Positions 48,865-58,755 of a stretch of 64,000 nucleotides of DNA are shown here, piece after piece. The first letter of the stretch is position 1. The number at the start of each line of letters is the position of its first letter. The translations under genes were made by a program, and so were the position numbers. The DNA lies in NCBI GenBank assembly GCA_016281125.1, contig JAEEIA010000056.1, positions 116,070 through 180,069 of the forward strand, written 5' to 3'. This DNA is from Oscillospiraceae bacterium. Its GTDB lineage: Bacteria > Bacillota > Clostridia > Oscillospirales > Ruminococcaceae. The notes beneath the pieces are model-generated. The model saw only the letters and a list, made by a program, of their open reading frames with translations. It ran no database searches and was not told the DNA's origin.

Positions 48865-49452
48865 TCAGCGGTATTCCGCAGCATCCCCGAACGGCTTCCG
48901 CGGACGCTGCGGCGGGGCTTCATCCGCATAGCCGAACACAACCGCACATGCAAGCTGTGCATCCGTGCCAATCACTGCGGTCAGCTCCGGATATGCAAAA
49001 AACGTGTTCGCAATCCACAGCGAGCCGAGCCCCAGCGCGGTCGCTTTCAGCAGCATATTTTCAACGGCCGCGCCGATTGAAAGGCTGTCGCAGATCTCCG
49101 TGATGCGGTCAGCGGGGCTGATTTCCGCAAACGGAGAGCCGGAACCGGTATTCAGCACCGCGACCAGAACGGGCGCCTCCCGCATGATGCCCAGCGTATG
49201 AAACGCATCGGTCAGACCGGCCTTTGCGGCCTGCGGAACCGTGCTGTCGTCCCGCATCCGGATCAGGCCGGTTTCCATCGCGCTGAGCAGCATTTCCTTT
49301 GATTTTTCCGTATATACGAGAAATTTCCACGGCTGCCGGTTCTTGGCCGAGGGCGCAAGCATCCCGGCATGCAGGATCTCGTCGATCAGCCCTCTGTCCG
49401 GCATTTCCTTCCGGTATTTGCGGATACTTCTTCTGCTTTCGATTTCGTTCAT
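48865..49452 (-). CDS. Nitroreductase-family flavoprotein (second)
   Basis: 195 residues. IESRRSIRKYRKEMPD and LAPSAKNRQPWKFLVYT are FMN-binding segments; GLGSLWIANTFFAYPEL is the third. Eleven bases after the hypD stop with AGCAGGTGG upstream, so it is probably in the hyp transcript. Substrate unknown; a link to the nitrogenase-like genes is possible but not shown. Confidence 0.88.
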   Translation of the reverse strand: MNEIESRRSIRKYRKEMPDRGLIDEILHAGMLAPSAKNRQPWKFLVYTEKSKEMLLSAMETGLIRMRDDSTVPQAAKAGLTDAFHTLGIMREAPVLVAVLNTGSGSPFAEISPADRITEICDSLSIGAAVENMLLKATALGLGSLWIANTFFAYPELTAVIGTDAQLACAVVFGYADEAPPQRPRKPFGDAAEYR

Positions 49453-49463
49453 AGCCCACCTGC

Positions 49464-50507
49464 TTACGAATACTGATAATACGCCGCACAGGCGCCCTCA
49501 TCGGACACCATGCACGCGCCGACCGGATGCATCGGCGTGCAGCCCTTGCCGAACACCTTGCAGTCGCACGGCCTGATTTTGCCCTGCAAAACGTCGCCGC
49601 AGCGGCACGCCGGATTCGGCTTACCCGTGATGACCGGCATCGCGTATTTCACGCGTGCATCGTAATCCGCATATTCCGCGCGCAGCTTCATGCCGGAGCC
49701 CGGAATCATGCCGAGCCCGCGCCATTCGCTGTCGCACGGCTCCATGACCTCGTTCATCAGCGCAATCGCAGCGGGATTGCCCTCGTCCTTTACCACACGC
49801 GGATAGCAGTTCCGGAAAAACGGCTCGCCCTTTTCCAGCAGACGGATCGTCACGGCAAGCGCAGTCAGCAGTTCACTCGCGGTAAAGCCCGCAACAACGC
49901 CGGAAACGCCCTGCGCTTCGCAAAGCCGGATGCATGTGCCGTTTCCGGTAATCGCATTCACATGCCCCGGATACAGGAACGCATCCGCAGAGCCGACCAG
50001 CGCCTGATAGGCATTCGGCATCGTCTTATTCGCGGTCAGCAGCGAGAAATTCGTCAGTCCCGCGGCCTTTGCCTGCTTTGCCGCCAGACATGCAGAGGGC
50101 GTCGTCGTTTCAAAGCCGACCGCCAGAAATACGACCTGCTGATCCGGGTGCTCCTTTGCAAGTGCAACCGCATCCAGCGGGGAATACACCGGGCGGATGT
50201 CCCCGCCCTTCGCCCTCGCACCCGCAAGGCTCATTTCGGTGCCCGGTACGCGGATCAGATCCCCGAATGTGCAGATGATGCAGCCTTTTTCAAGCGCCAG
50301 CCAGATTGCCTCGTCAATGAACCCGACCGCCGTCACGCAGACCGGACATCCCGGCCCGGAAATCAGACTGATCTGCTCCGGCAGCAGCTTGCGGATGCCG
50401 AGGCGGAAAATCTCATGCGTATGCGTGCCGCAGACCTCCATAATCCGTAGCGGTCTGCCGGAATATCCGGTGATGATATCCCGCGCGCGTTTCATGCTCT
50501 CGTTCAC
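49464..50507 (-). CDS. hypD: Hydrogenase maturation protein HypD
   Basis: 347 residues, iron-sulfur scaffold on which Fe(CN)2CO is assembled together with HypC. Motifs: EVCGTHTHEI, SGPGCPVCV, AVGFETTTP and the C-terminal CDCKVFGKGCTPMHPVGACMVSDEGACAAY with the [4Fe-4S] cysteines. GTG start at 50507 (GGAGGAT upstream) overlaps the hypC stop. Confidence 0.96.
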   Translation of the reverse strand: MNESMKRARDIITGYSGRPLRIMEVCGTHTHEIFRLGIRKLLPEQISLISGPGCPVCVTAVGFIDEAIWLALEKGCIICTFGDLIRVPGTEMSLAGARAKGGDIRPVYSPLDAVALAKEHPDQQVVFLAVGFETTTPSACLAAKQAKAAGLTNFSLLTANKTMPNAYQALVGSADAFLYPGHVNAITGNGTCIRLCEAQGVSGVVAGFTASELLTALAVTIRLLEKGEPFFRNCYPRVVKDEGNPAAIALMNEVMEPCDSEWRGLGMIPGSGMKLRAEYADYDARVKYAMPVITGKPNPACRCGDVLQGKIRPCDCKVFGKGCTPMHPVGACMVSDEGACAAYYQYS

Positions 50508-50713
50508 AGCAGATCCTCCATAACCTCGTCCGCTTCGGCGGTTTCATCCTCCGTGATCTTTGCAATCGCAACGCCTGCATGAACCATGACGAAATCGCCC
50601 GGCTCCAGGTCATCCAGCACACCGGCGCTCACCTCGCGCTGCGCACCCGACGCGTCAATCAGCGCGGTACCGTCCGCTACGCGCACAACTCTTGCAGATA
50701 ATCCAACACACAT
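50504..50713 (-). CDS. hypC: Hydrogenase maturation chaperone HypC
   Basis: 69 residues starting MCVGLSARV; the Cys after the initiator Met is the iron-binding residue of the family, and VSAGVLDDLEPGDFVMVHAGVAIAKI is the OB-fold core. Carries the iron moiety from HypD to a hydrogenase large subunit, which is not encoded here. Confidence 0.95.
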   Translation of the reverse strand: MCVGLSARVVRVADGTALIDASGAQREVSAGVLDDLEPGDFVMVHAGVAIAKITEDETAEADEVMEDLL

Positions 50714-50780
50714 TTTTCGTTTACCTCCGTTATTACTGATAGATCAAAAAGATTCTTTTCCAAAAGAACCGCACCGGCAA

Positions 50781-53126
50781 TCATACGGCAAATACGCCGT
50801 ACAGCGCCTGCCCGATGCAGATGCCGCCGTCATTCGGGGGAATCAGGCTGTGCCGCAAAACGGTAAATCCGGCCTGTTCCAGAAGCGCGCGGCAGAGCCC
50901 TGTCAGCAGCCGGTTCTGGAATACGCCGCCGCTCAGCGCGCAAACGGATAACCCCGTATTTTCGCGGATTCTGATGCACGCATCGCACACCGCGGCGCTG
51001 AGTGCAGCGTGGAACTGATACGCCAGATACGCACGGTTTTCCGGCGAACGGTCTGCCTGAAACCGCTGCGCAATTTCACAGGCAAGGGCGGTCGTCTGCA
51101 TAATCACCGCGCCGTCCTGCTCTGTGATTCCGGCAGGAAGCACGCATTCGGGTTCGCCGTTTTTCGCAGTATATTGCTCCGCGGCATGCATCAGCGCGGT
51201 CGCTGCTTCGCCCTCAAAGGTTACCGCACGGCGGATCCCGAGGATTGCGGAAACCGCATCAAAGAGCCGTCCGCAGCTTGTCGAGCGCACACTGTTGACG
51301 CCCATGCGCGCCATATTCGCAAGCACCGTATACTCCTGCGCAGAGCAGATTCCGAGCGTTTCACACAGCGCCTGCGCGTCGCACGACTCCGGCATCGCAT
51401 CGCGCAGCAGTGCCGCCGCAATGCGCCAGCCCTCCTTTGCGGAGAGGTCGCCGCCGGTCTGCGTGAACGGCTGAATATGTCCTGCGCGTATAAATCCGTG
51501 CGGATCGCAGAGCAGCAGCTCGCCGCCCCAGATGCTTCCGTCATCGCCGTAGCCGGTGCCGTCCAGGCTGACGCCGATCACCCGCTCCGTGTACCCGTTT
51601 TCCGCCATGCACGACAGCACATGCGCATAGTGGTGCTGCACCTGAATCAGCGGAATCTTTCGTTCTTGCGCAATTTCCTGTGCAACCGTGACCGTGTTGT
51701 ACAGCGGATGCGTATCACAGACAACGACCTCCGGCGCCGCTTCGAGCAGCCCGCACATCCGCTCTGCGGAATCGCGGAGCGCCTGCACGGTGCGGATATC
51801 CGCCATGTCCCCGACAAAGGGCGATGCATACAGCAGGCCGCCTTTTGCAATACAGAATGTATTTTTTAGTTCGCCGCCGATTGCCAGCACCTGCCGGTGT
51901 TCGCGCACCGGAATCATGACCGGCAGCGGCGCAAATCCGCGGGAACGCCGGATCATATACGGCTTTCCGTCCAGCCAGTCGCAGACGGAATCATCCGCGC
52001 GCAGCAGGATCCTGCGGTCATGGGAAAGAATCACGTCGCAGAACCCGCCGATCTCTTTCACGGCGTCCTCGTCGCTCCGGCAGATCGGTGCGCCGCGGGC
52101 GTTTCCGCTGGTCATTACAAGGCAGTCTGTCATCGCAATATCGTCCGGATAATCGAACAGCAGCATCTGCACCGGCGCATACGGCAGCATGACGCCGACC
52201 GTCCGGTTATCCGGTGCGATTTCACCGCATATCGACATATTTTCGCGCTTTTCAAGCAGAATGATCGGCTTCTGCCAGCCGGTGAGCATCTCCCGCTGCC
52301 CTTCGGTCAGGATGCATTCGAGTTCGGCCGTGCTGATGCCGCGCATCATGACGGCGAGCGGCTTCATCGGCCGGTGCTTCAGCGCCCGCAGGCGGCGAAC
52401 CGCTTCGGCATTTTTCGCGTCACAGCAGAGATGAAATCCGCCGATGCCCTTGACCGCGGCGATTCCGCCTGCCATTACCGTGCGGCGCACCGCTGTGATC
52501 GCGTCGCCGCCGCGGATGTCCGTGCCGACAATGTACAGCTGCGGGCCGCAGTCATTGCAGCAGTTCGGCTGCGCGTCATAGCGCCGCGTTGCGGGGTCGT
52601 GATACTCGGCGGCACATGCGGGACACATCGGAAAATCACGCATACTCGTGCGTTCTCTGTCATAGGGCATCGTGTCGAGAATCGTCAGGCGCGGCCCGCA
52701 CTGCGTGCAGTTGATAAAAGGGTGCAGATATCGCCGGTTCTGCGGATCAAAGAGCTCGGCCCGGCACTGCGGGCAGGTCGCAATATCCGGTGAAACAAAA
52801 ATGTCGCCGTATTCCTTCTCGCTCTTCGTGATTGAAAATGTATCATATTGCTGCGCCTCGGCCTCCGGGATTTCCGTTTCCTCCATGCTGAGTATCACCG
52901 CGCGGTCCGGCGGCGTATGCCGGATTGCATCTGCAAATCCGCTGAGCGCTTCGGGCGTTCCCTGCGCGATGATCTCCACATAGGAGCCCTTGTTCGCAAC
53001 CGTTCCGCAGATGCCGAATTTTTCAGCAGTAACTGCCGTAAACGGACGGAATCCGACGCCCTGCACGATGCCGCAGACATGATACCGGACGGTCAGGCTG
53101 TCCCTGCCGCGCACTGTCACAGCCAT
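50781..53126 (-). CDS. hypF: Carbamoyltransferase HypF
   Basis: 781 residues, normal length. Acylphosphatase-like domain (about 13-100, GIVQGVGFRPF), two zinc fingers (about 110-185, CPQC...CTQC and CPAC...CNDC), YrdC-like domain (about 200-385) and Kae1-like domain (about 400-781, QVQHHYAHVLSCMAENG and SLDGTGYGDDG). Transfers the carbamoyl group of carbamoyl phosphate to HypE. Its ATG overlaps the upstream acetyltransferase by ten bases, joining hyp genes to the nitrogenase-like genes in one apparent transcript. Confidence 0.96.
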   Translation of the reverse strand: MAVTVRGRDSLTVRYHVCGIVQGVGFRPFTAVTAEKFGICGTVANKGSYVEIIAQGTPEALSGFADAIRHTPPDRAVILSMEETEIPEAEAQQYDTFSITKSEKEYGDIFVSPDIATCPQCRAELFDPQNRRYLHPFINCTQCGPRLTILDTMPYDRERTSMRDFPMCPACAAEYHDPATRRYDAQPNCCNDCGPQLYIVGTDIRGGDAITAVRRTVMAGGIAAVKGIGGFHLCCDAKNAEAVRRLRALKHRPMKPLAVMMRGISTAELECILTEGQREMLTGWQKPIILLEKRENMSICGEIAPDNRTVGVMLPYAPVQMLLFDYPDDIAMTDCLVMTSGNARGAPICRSDEDAVKEIGGFCDVILSHDRRILLRADDSVCDWLDGKPYMIRRSRGFAPLPVMIPVREHRQVLAIGGELKNTFCIAKGGLLYASPFVGDMADIRTVQALRDSAERMCGLLEAAPEVVVCDTHPLYNTVTVAQEIAQERKIPLIQVQHHYAHVLSCMAENGYTERVIGVSLDGTGYGDDGSIWGGELLLCDPHGFIRAGHIQPFTQTGGDLSAKEGWRIAAALLRDAMPESCDAQALCETLGICSAQEYTVLANMARMGVNSVRSTSCGRLFDAVSAILGIRRAVTFEGEAATALMHAAEQYTAKNGEPECVLPAGITEQDGAVIMQTTALACEIAQRFQADRSPENRAYLAYQFHAALSAAVCDACIRIRENTGLSVCALSGGVFQNRLLTGLCRALLEQAGFTVLRHSLIPPNDGGICIGQALYGVFAV

Positions 53127-53551
53127 TGGTGGAACGCCGTCTTATCGCCGCGGCTGTATCCTGCACGCTCATAAAACCGCAGCGTGCTCTCTTCCTTTGA
53201 ACCGGTCATCAGCATGATTTTATAGCAATCTTGCGACCGTGCAATCTCCCGCGCAAAATTCAGACAGCCTGTCGCCAGCCCGCGCCCCCGGAAATCCGCA
53301 TGCGTCACGACGTTCTCAATCAGCGCATACGGCCGCAGTGCATGCGTCAGATTCGGCACAATCACGCAGACGCAGGACGACACGATCCGCCCGTCCTCCT
53401 CCGCGACGATGATGTGATAATCCGGATCGTTCAGGATCCTGTCCCAGAGCGCCTGCCGCTGCGGGCTGTCCTCCGGAACTGATTTTTCGTGTAAATGCGT
53501 GTATAATTGCAGCAGACTTTCCAGATCCTGCTCCTTTGCTTCGCGTATCAT
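53117..53551 (-). CDS. GNAT family N-acetyltransferase
   Basis: 144 residues. THADFRGRGLATGCLNFARE is the acetyl-CoA loop; STLRFYERAGYSR the C-terminal motif. It overlaps the K-like gene stop by ATGA and the hypF start by ten bases, so it is fully embedded in the operon. Acceptor unknown. Confidence 0.87.
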   Translation of the reverse strand: MIREAKEQDLESLLQLYTHLHEKSVPEDSPQRQALWDRILNDPDYHIIVAEEDGRIVSSCVCVIVPNLTHALRPYALIENVVTHADFRGRGLATGCLNFAREIARSQDCYKIMLMTGSKEESTLRFYERAGYSRGDKTAFHQWL

Positions 53552-54600
53552 ATAGACGCCCCCTCCGAGCCTGAAACCGCTTCATGCGGGTAATTGATCC
53601 ATTCGCCCTTGTAATCCGGGACAACACGGCGGAACATCTTGTCCGCAATAATCAGATCATATTGCTTTGCCGCGTCACGGAAATCCTGCTCCGTTCTGAT
53701 TCGGAAGTCATTTTCGTTCGCGTATGCCGGATCAAATTTGAACCATGTTGCGCAGTCGATCTGCGCAGGCCACGGCAGATAATCCTCCTGCGGATACAGC
53801 GTTTCCCGCAGATGATTTGCCGCATACTGCTGATGCACGATCAGGATGCGCTTATCCCCGATGCCGGTTTCCCGGCACTGTTCGAGCACCGTTCCCGGAA
53901 CATGCGGCAGAATCACATACGGCGTACTGAAGCGTTCATGCAGTAGCTTCGCGGTTTTCATGCCGGACGGCGCAAGGACGTGAATCACCGAGCATTCCGA
54001 TGCGCGGCGGATTTCATCCAGTCCGCTGTCAAGCCCGAAGCAGACGATCTCATCATAATGCATGCCCTTTGTGACGTCCGCGGCACGGGTGAAGCCGGTA
54101 TCGAGCGGCGTCGCTCCGAGGATTCCGACCTTGTTCTTTTTTGTTGGATATTGCTCCGCCGCAAAGCGGTCAAACACCGCGTAATACGCCTGTTCCGCGC
54201 CGGCATCGTAATACTTCGTGCCGTCCGTCGGAATCACGATGCAGGGCAGTCCGGTGCGCTTTTCCGCCATACGGCCGAGCGCCTGATAATCGGTCGCAAT
54301 GACCGCAGGCACAGGCGTTCCGACAATCGCGGTGAATTCCGCCGGGATCTGCTCCGTGATCTGACAGAGCTTGTCGATCAGCAGCTTGTCACGGCCGAGG
54401 ATTGCGTCCATATCGCGCAGCCCCGCGCTGAACAGCGCCGACTGCTTCTCGTGCCAGCGGGGTTCGTCAAAACCGCAGACATTGCCCGCGCAGCCGCCCG
54501 CATCACAGATGACCGTGATGCCGCCCAGCTCGTAAAGCACCGCACAGGCGCCGGAATCGTCCGGCGCAAACGGCGAAAGATGTGTCAGCAAACTGCTCAC
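53548..54600 (-). CDS. Nitrogenase-like component 1, K-type subunit (set B)
   Basis: 350 residues, short for the NifD/K superfamily. SGACAVLYELGG and DAGGCAGNVCGF place Cys 19 and Cys 37 at the first two P-cluster cysteine positions of NifK; the third position (IVGTPVPAV) is Val, though extra Cys 32 and Cys 42 are present. Homologous to the set A protein over most of its length (YELGG.TV..DA.GC....FDEPRW, DAILG.D). GTG start overlaps the D-type stop (GTGA), implying a fixed D-K pair. Reaction unknown. Confidence 0.85.
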   Translation of the reverse strand: MSSLLTHLSPFAPDDSGACAVLYELGGITVICDAGGCAGNVCGFDEPRWHEKQSALFSAGLRDMDAILGRDKLLIDKLCQITEQIPAEFTAIVGTPVPAVIATDYQALGRMAEKRTGLPCIVIPTDGTKYYDAGAEQAYYAVFDRFAAEQYPTKKNKVGILGATPLDTGFTRAADVTKGMHYDEIVCFGLDSGLDEIRRASECSVIHVLAPSGMKTAKLLHERFSTPYVILPHVPGTVLEQCRETGIGDKRILIVHQQYAANHLRETLYPQEDYLPWPAQIDCATWFKFDPAYANENDFRIRTEQDFRDAAKQYDLIIADKMFRRVVPDYKGEWINYPHEAVSGSEGASI

Positions 54601-55889
54601 GGCTTCACCCCCTGCATCGCCGCATCCAGCTTCTCAAACAGAAGTGTCACGCCGCGGTAACCGAACGGCTGCGCCTCCTCCTGAAAGCCGATGCCCGGCA
54701 CATTTTTGTGATAGTACATCGCGTCATTGCCGATGACCGCATCGGGTTCGTCCTCACAGCGGTAGTTCAGCATGGACGGCGACAGATTCGAGTAAATGCG
54801 CGTATCCGGCGAGAGCGCCGCCAGCTTTTTGAGAAAGATGAAATTGCGCTCCCCGACCGTGCCGTAAATCTCCGGCACCGAAAAGCCGTATTCGGTCAGC
54901 GCGAGCGCCAGTTCAAAGCTGTCCGCGTTCAGGCACTCCCCGACCGCGATTTTCAGCGCGCCGTACTTGTCCCGGAAGCGCTCGACCGTTTCCAGCGCCT
55001 CCTGATAACAGTCATCATCATCAAAGGTCACGCCGAGCGCCTGTCCGAGCAGCCGGTACTGATTGCGGATTTTGTCCAGGCGGTAAAGCCTTGTCAGCTC
55101 AATGAACGGGATGCCGAGCCGCTCCTGCATATCCTGCGCGGCATGGCGGGATTCCGCATTCAGCACGAGATTGAAATTCGCCTTCGACAGCGCCTGATAT
55201 TCCGCAAAGGTCGTACAGCGGCCGATCTCCCCGACCGTTCTGATACCCGCCGATTGCAGCAGCGGGTAGATCTCACAGCCGTCCTCCAGCGCGGAGAAAA
55301 AGCCCAGCAGATTGCAGGCTGTCGGAACGCGCTTCTGCTTTTCCAGCAGCGAATAGACCGATTTGCGCACCAGCGCCATCGGCGGCAGACGCTTTTCCCG
55401 CGTCAGTGCGTACATATACGCGGGGATTGTCGGGACATTCGTTTTCTCCGTGCAGGCGCGGCAGACGCGCTCCATGTCTGTGCCGAGCAGCGCATCGACA
55501 CAGGTAATGCAGATGACGACCGCAGAGGGCGGTGTGCTGCATTCGCCGAGCAGCTCCGCGCAGGCCTGCGGGATCTTTTTCAGATAACGCCCCGTGACGA
55601 TGTCTGTATCGTCGAGCAGCAGGTAGAAAAAGCGCTCGCTGTATCCGAGCGCATTGAGCAGCTGGGTATTGCGCCCGCAGCAGCCCGGCGCGACCAGCAG
55701 CATCACGGAGCCGGGAATCGCCAGCCCCGCCCGCTTGACGCCGAAGCCCTTTGCGCCCGGTGAGTTGTAGTCAAGCGTCGCCGGTGAGCTGTATATCATA
55801 TGCTTTGCGCTGTTCAGCTCCGGCGGCAAATTGTCAAAGCCCGCCGCAGCCAGCTCCCCTGCGGTGATGAAATATGCATTCTGATTCAT
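54597..55889 (-). CDS. Nitrogenase-like component 1, D-type subunit (set B)
   Basis: 430 residues starting MNQNAYFITAGELA, with CAGGAGAATCT upstream; a longer frame from 56000 lacks a ribosome site. Cluster cysteines: APGCCGRN (Cys 70/71) and VICITCVDALLGTD (Cys 130), matching the second and third P-cluster positions of NifD; the first is not evident. At the FeMo-cofactor Cys position (INLVHC in NifD) it reads FNLVLN, so that ligand is absent. A further CRAC pair is at 143-146. Partner of the K-type gene just downstream. Confidence 0.85.
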   Translation of the reverse strand: MNQNAYFITAGELAAAGFDNLPPELNSAKHMIYSSPATLDYNSPGAKGFGVKRAGLAIPGSVMLLVAPGCCGRNTQLLNALGYSERFFYLLLDDTDIVTGRYLKKIPQACAELLGECSTPPSAVVICITCVDALLGTDMERVCRACTEKTNVPTIPAYMYALTREKRLPPMALVRKSVYSLLEKQKRVPTACNLLGFFSALEDGCEIYPLLQSAGIRTVGEIGRCTTFAEYQALSKANFNLVLNAESRHAAQDMQERLGIPFIELTRLYRLDKIRNQYRLLGQALGVTFDDDDCYQEALETVERFRDKYGALKIAVGECLNADSFELALALTEYGFSVPEIYGTVGERNFIFLKKLAALSPDTRIYSNLSPSMLNYRCEDEPDAVIGNDAMYYHKNVPGIGFQEEAQPFGYRGVTLLFEKLDAAMQGVKP

Positions 55890-55959
55890 ACAGATTCTCC
55901 TGTTTCGCCGCATCCGGAATATGCGTTCCGGGCGGCGCGGCCGTTTCCGTTTGTTCCGG

Positions 55960-56343
55960 TCATTCGGTGATCTCGATGAGATTGCCCTCAAATGCCGCAA
56001 TACAGCTTTCGTAGTATCCGTCGCCGGTCGTGCGCGGGCCGCTGATGACTGCGTATCCCGCCGCGCGGAGCCGTTCGGTCAGCTCATCGACCGCCGCTCT
56101 GCTCCCGACGCTGAATGCCATGTGCGCATAGCCGTAACAGCTGCCGCTTTGCGTTCCGTCTGAAAGCGCCGGCTTTTGCATCAGCTCGATCTGCGCACCG
56201 TCATCAAAGCGGATGAAATACGAGCGAAACCCCGTTTTCGGGTTGTGATATCCCTCATTGGCGCGCCCGCCGAAATATTCGATGAAAAAATCACGCGCCT
56301 GCTCCAGTTCGCGCACGAACAACGCAATATGCGCAATTTTCAT
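55960..56343 (-). CDS. VOC-family protein (glyoxalase-like)
   Basis: 127 residues of the vicinal-oxygen-chelate fold: [20 protein letters not shown] at the start, a central GYAHMAFSV, and terminal FEGNLIEITE with the metal Glu. Metal-binding His and Glu are visible (AHIAL, IELMQ, AHMAF, NLIEI). Could be a lyase, isomerase or ligand binder. ATGA overlap with the acetyltransferase before it. Confidence 0.86.
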   Translation of the reverse strand: MKIAHIALFVRELEQARDFFIEYFGGRANEGYHNPKTGFRSYFIRFDDGAQIELMQKPALSDGTQSGSCYGYAHMAFSVGSRAAVDELTERLRAAGYAVISGPRTTGDGYYESCIAAFEGNLIEITE

Positions 56344-56813
56344 ATGCAGCCCTCCGTCTGACCGAGCGGCTTTGTCATACGGATGCAGTCGAACACGCCG
56401 CTCCGGACGATTCCGCCGTCTGTGATCCGATAACCCAGCTTTTCGTAGAATCCGACCGCTTCGGTGCGGCTCTCGATCTCGACCGTCCGGAACCCGAGCG
56501 CCCGGATCCACGCCTCTGCTTCGGAAATGACCCGGCTGCCGTACTGCTTTCCGCGGTACTCCGGCAGCACAACCACCCGCCCGAGCATCACGCGTTCCGC
56601 ATCCAGCGGGTAAAAGCGACAGGTCGCAAACGGATAGCCCTGATCCAGCAGCACAATGTATTTGGTTCCGTCGCCGTCGTGTTCGTCAAATTCCTCGCGC
56701 AGCGAAATATGATGCTGCCGGTTCATGCCCTGAATACGCACCGAATAAGCACCGGCGCGCTGCCATTCCTCCTCAGCGCGCATAACCGTGATGCCCGGCT
56801 GTTCCGCGTTCAT
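56340..56813 (-). CDS. GNAT family N-acetyltransferase
   Basis: 157 residues. [23 protein letters not shown] and [13 protein letters not shown] are the GNAT motifs. It overlaps the H1 stop by ATGA and the VOC start by four bases. Two acetyltransferases in one nitrogenase-like operon is unusual and suggests substrate or product modification (inference). Confidence 0.87.
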   Translation of the reverse strand: MNAEQPGITVMRAEEEWQRAGAYSVRIQGMNRQHHISLREEFDEHDGDGTKYIVLLDQGYPFATCRFYPLDAERVMLGRVVVLPEYRGKQYGSRVISEAEAWIRALGFRTVEIESRTEAVGFYEKLGYRITDGGIVRSGVFDCIRMTKPLGQTEGCI

Positions 56814-57580
56814 ACGTCGTTCCTTTCACTGTCCTCTGCAATCAGCAGATCCGCGAGCGCGAAGAAGCGCTTTGCGGTTTCGCAGTCCGGATCGCCCTCG
56901 ATCACCGTTTTGCCCATATCCTCATACCGGCTGATGTCATCCGACCGCGGAATATCCGCCGCGACCGGCAGCCCGTTTGCATCCGCAAAGGCGCGCACCT
57001 TCGCTTCTTCATCGGGAACATTGCGGCGGTTCATGATGATGCCGCGCACCTTGGCATAGCTTCTGTCCTCAAAGTTCTTCACCGCATTGTGGATATTGTT
57101 TGCGGCGTACAGCGCCATTTTTTCGCCGGAGGTGACAATCAGCACCTGCTCTGCATAGCCCTCGCGGATCGGTGCGGCAAAGCCGCCGCAGACCACGTCG
57201 CCGAGGACGTCGTACAGCACGACATCCGGCTGATACGTTTCAAACAGCCGCAGCTCTTTCAGCAGCGAAAACGTCGTGATAATGCCGCGCCCCGCGCAGC
57301 CGAGCCCCGGCGTCGGGCCGCCCGTTTCAATGCAGAGCACCCCGCCGAAGCCGGTCTGCGAGATCTGCGCAAGGCTGTCCGGCTCGTCGTCGTGATCGCG
57401 CATCCAGTCCATGACCGGCGTCACCGGTGTGCCGGACAGCAGATTGATCGTGGAATCGGCCTTCGGGTCGCAGCCGATCTGAATGACCTTTTTGCCGCGC
57501 ATCGCAAACGCTGCCGCAAGATTCGCCGTGCAGGTCGATTTGCCGATGCCGCCCTTGCCGTAAATTGCCAGTTTTATCAT
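56810..57580 (-). CDS. NifH-like nitrogenase iron protein (H1, set B)
   Basis: 256-residue ATP-dependent electron donor. P-loop GKGGIGKST, switch I DPKADST, cluster Cys in GLGCAGRG and [10 protein letters not shown] (both ligands of the bridging [4Fe-4S] cluster), and the Arg of CAGRGI. The ATG at 57580 follows GGGGAAGCAT. It is more than 30 residues shorter at the C-terminus than Mo-nitrogenase NifH, as in nitrogenase-like families. It precedes the set B D/K genes. Confidence 0.93.
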   Translation of the reverse strand: MIKLAIYGKGGIGKSTCTANLAAAFAMRGKKVIQIGCDPKADSTINLLSGTPVTPVMDWMRDHDDEPDSLAQISQTGFGGVLCIETGGPTPGLGCAGRGIITTFSLLKELRLFETYQPDVVLYDVLGDVVCGGFAAPIREGYAEQVLIVTSGEKMALYAANNIHNAVKNFEDRSYAKVRGIIMNRRNVPDEEAKVRAFADANGLPVAADIPRSDDISRYEDMGKTVIEGDPDCETAKRFFALADLLIAEDSERNDV

Positions 57581-57590
57581 ATGCTTCCCC

Positions 57591-58742
57591 TTATTCAGCT
57601 TCCCGCAGCCAGCCGTCAAACCGACGGCCGGTCAGGTCGGGAATGATCTTGTCATAGCATCTGCCGGAAAATGCGGAATGCGGCAGCCCGATATGCTGCG
57701 TTCCCGGCGGCAGGATAAAGCGGTACAGCGGATCCGCAATGACCGCATCCGGACGCATCTCCAGAAGCACACGCGCCAGATCGCCCTCCGCAAAGGCATC
57801 GGATTCGCCGTCTGCGAGCAGCGTTTCCGCATGGGGCAGCGGGCAGATGACATTCGCCTGATACCCGGTCAGATTCAGCTGCGCTGCAATGGAGCCCGCG
57901 GAAACGGCCTCCCCGATGACGGTCACGGTTTTTCCGCTGCCGCCGCGCTGTGTGCAGGGATATGCATGGGTGCCGTTCTCCGCGGCCGTCCGCAGCGCAT
58001 CTGCAAGCACGGCAGAAAACGCACTGCCGTAAGGAACACCGCAGACATACGGAATCCCGAAGGCTTCATACAGATAGTCCGCCGCGGCAAGGCCGCTCTG
58101 CGACAGCACCAGATTCACCGATGCTTCTGCCGCATGCGCAATCGTTTCGAGCGTATCGCCCATGGCAAAGCAGGAAACCGTTTCAAATCCGTTTTCGGCA
58201 AGCCATGCACGGATGCTCTGCACCGTGTTCAGGTTCCCGAAATCCAGCGGCGCTGCACCGAGCAGGTTCACGCCGTTTTTCTTTTTGGTATCCGATGCCC
58301 GGACATATTCTTCCGCGATGCACCGGAACGCTTCGGCAGCGCCCTCAGTATAGGAATGCATCCCGTTGGTGTGCAGCGCAAAGGTGCGGATGCCCGTGCG
58401 CTGCTCGATTTCATACGCAACTGCGTCAAAATCCACGCCGATCATCATCGGCATGGGCGAGCCGCAGACCGCGATAAACCGCGGCTTCTGATCCGCGGCG
58501 GCGTCGGCGGCGTCTGCAATGAGCTTTTCGTCATTGCCGAGGATCGCGTCCAGCTCGGTCAGCGCGGAGATATAGGTCATCGACTGCGTATCCCACCAGC
58601 GCGGCTCGTCAAAGGTCGCGTAGGTCGAGTTGCAGCCGGAGGCGTCATGCACGACCGTCATGCCGCCCAGCTCATAGAGCGCGGAGCACGCGCCGGAGCT
58701 GTCTGCCGCATAGCAGGGAATGATTCTTGCTGCATGTTTCAT
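57591..58742 (-). CDS. Nitrogenase-like component 1, K-type subunit (set A)
   Basis: 383 residues. [12 protein letters not shown] (Cys 19), DASGCNSTY (Cys 37) and IAVCGSPMP (Cys 93) supply all three P-cluster-type cysteines of the K subunit; set B has lost the third. [22 protein letters not shown] matches the central NifD/K fold. It ends 10 bases before H1 and begins 13 bases after the D-type gene. Probably pairs with the set A D-type protein. Confidence 0.87.
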   Translation of the reverse strand: MKHAARIIPCYAADSSGACSALYELGGMTVVHDASGCNSTYATFDEPRWWDTQSMTYISALTELDAILGNDEKLIADAADAAADQKPRFIAVCGSPMPMMIGVDFDAVAYEIEQRTGIRTFALHTNGMHSYTEGAAEAFRCIAEEYVRASDTKKKNGVNLLGAAPLDFGNLNTVQSIRAWLAENGFETVSCFAMGDTLETIAHAAEASVNLVLSQSGLAAADYLYEAFGIPYVCGVPYGSAFSAVLADALRTAAENGTHAYPCTQRGGSGKTVTVIGEAVSAGSIAAQLNLTGYQANVICPLPHAETLLADGESDAFAEGDLARVLLEMRPDAVIADPLYRFILPPGTQHIGLPHSAFSGRCYDKIIPDLTGRRFDGWLREAE

Positions 58743-58755
58743 GATGCTCCCCCTC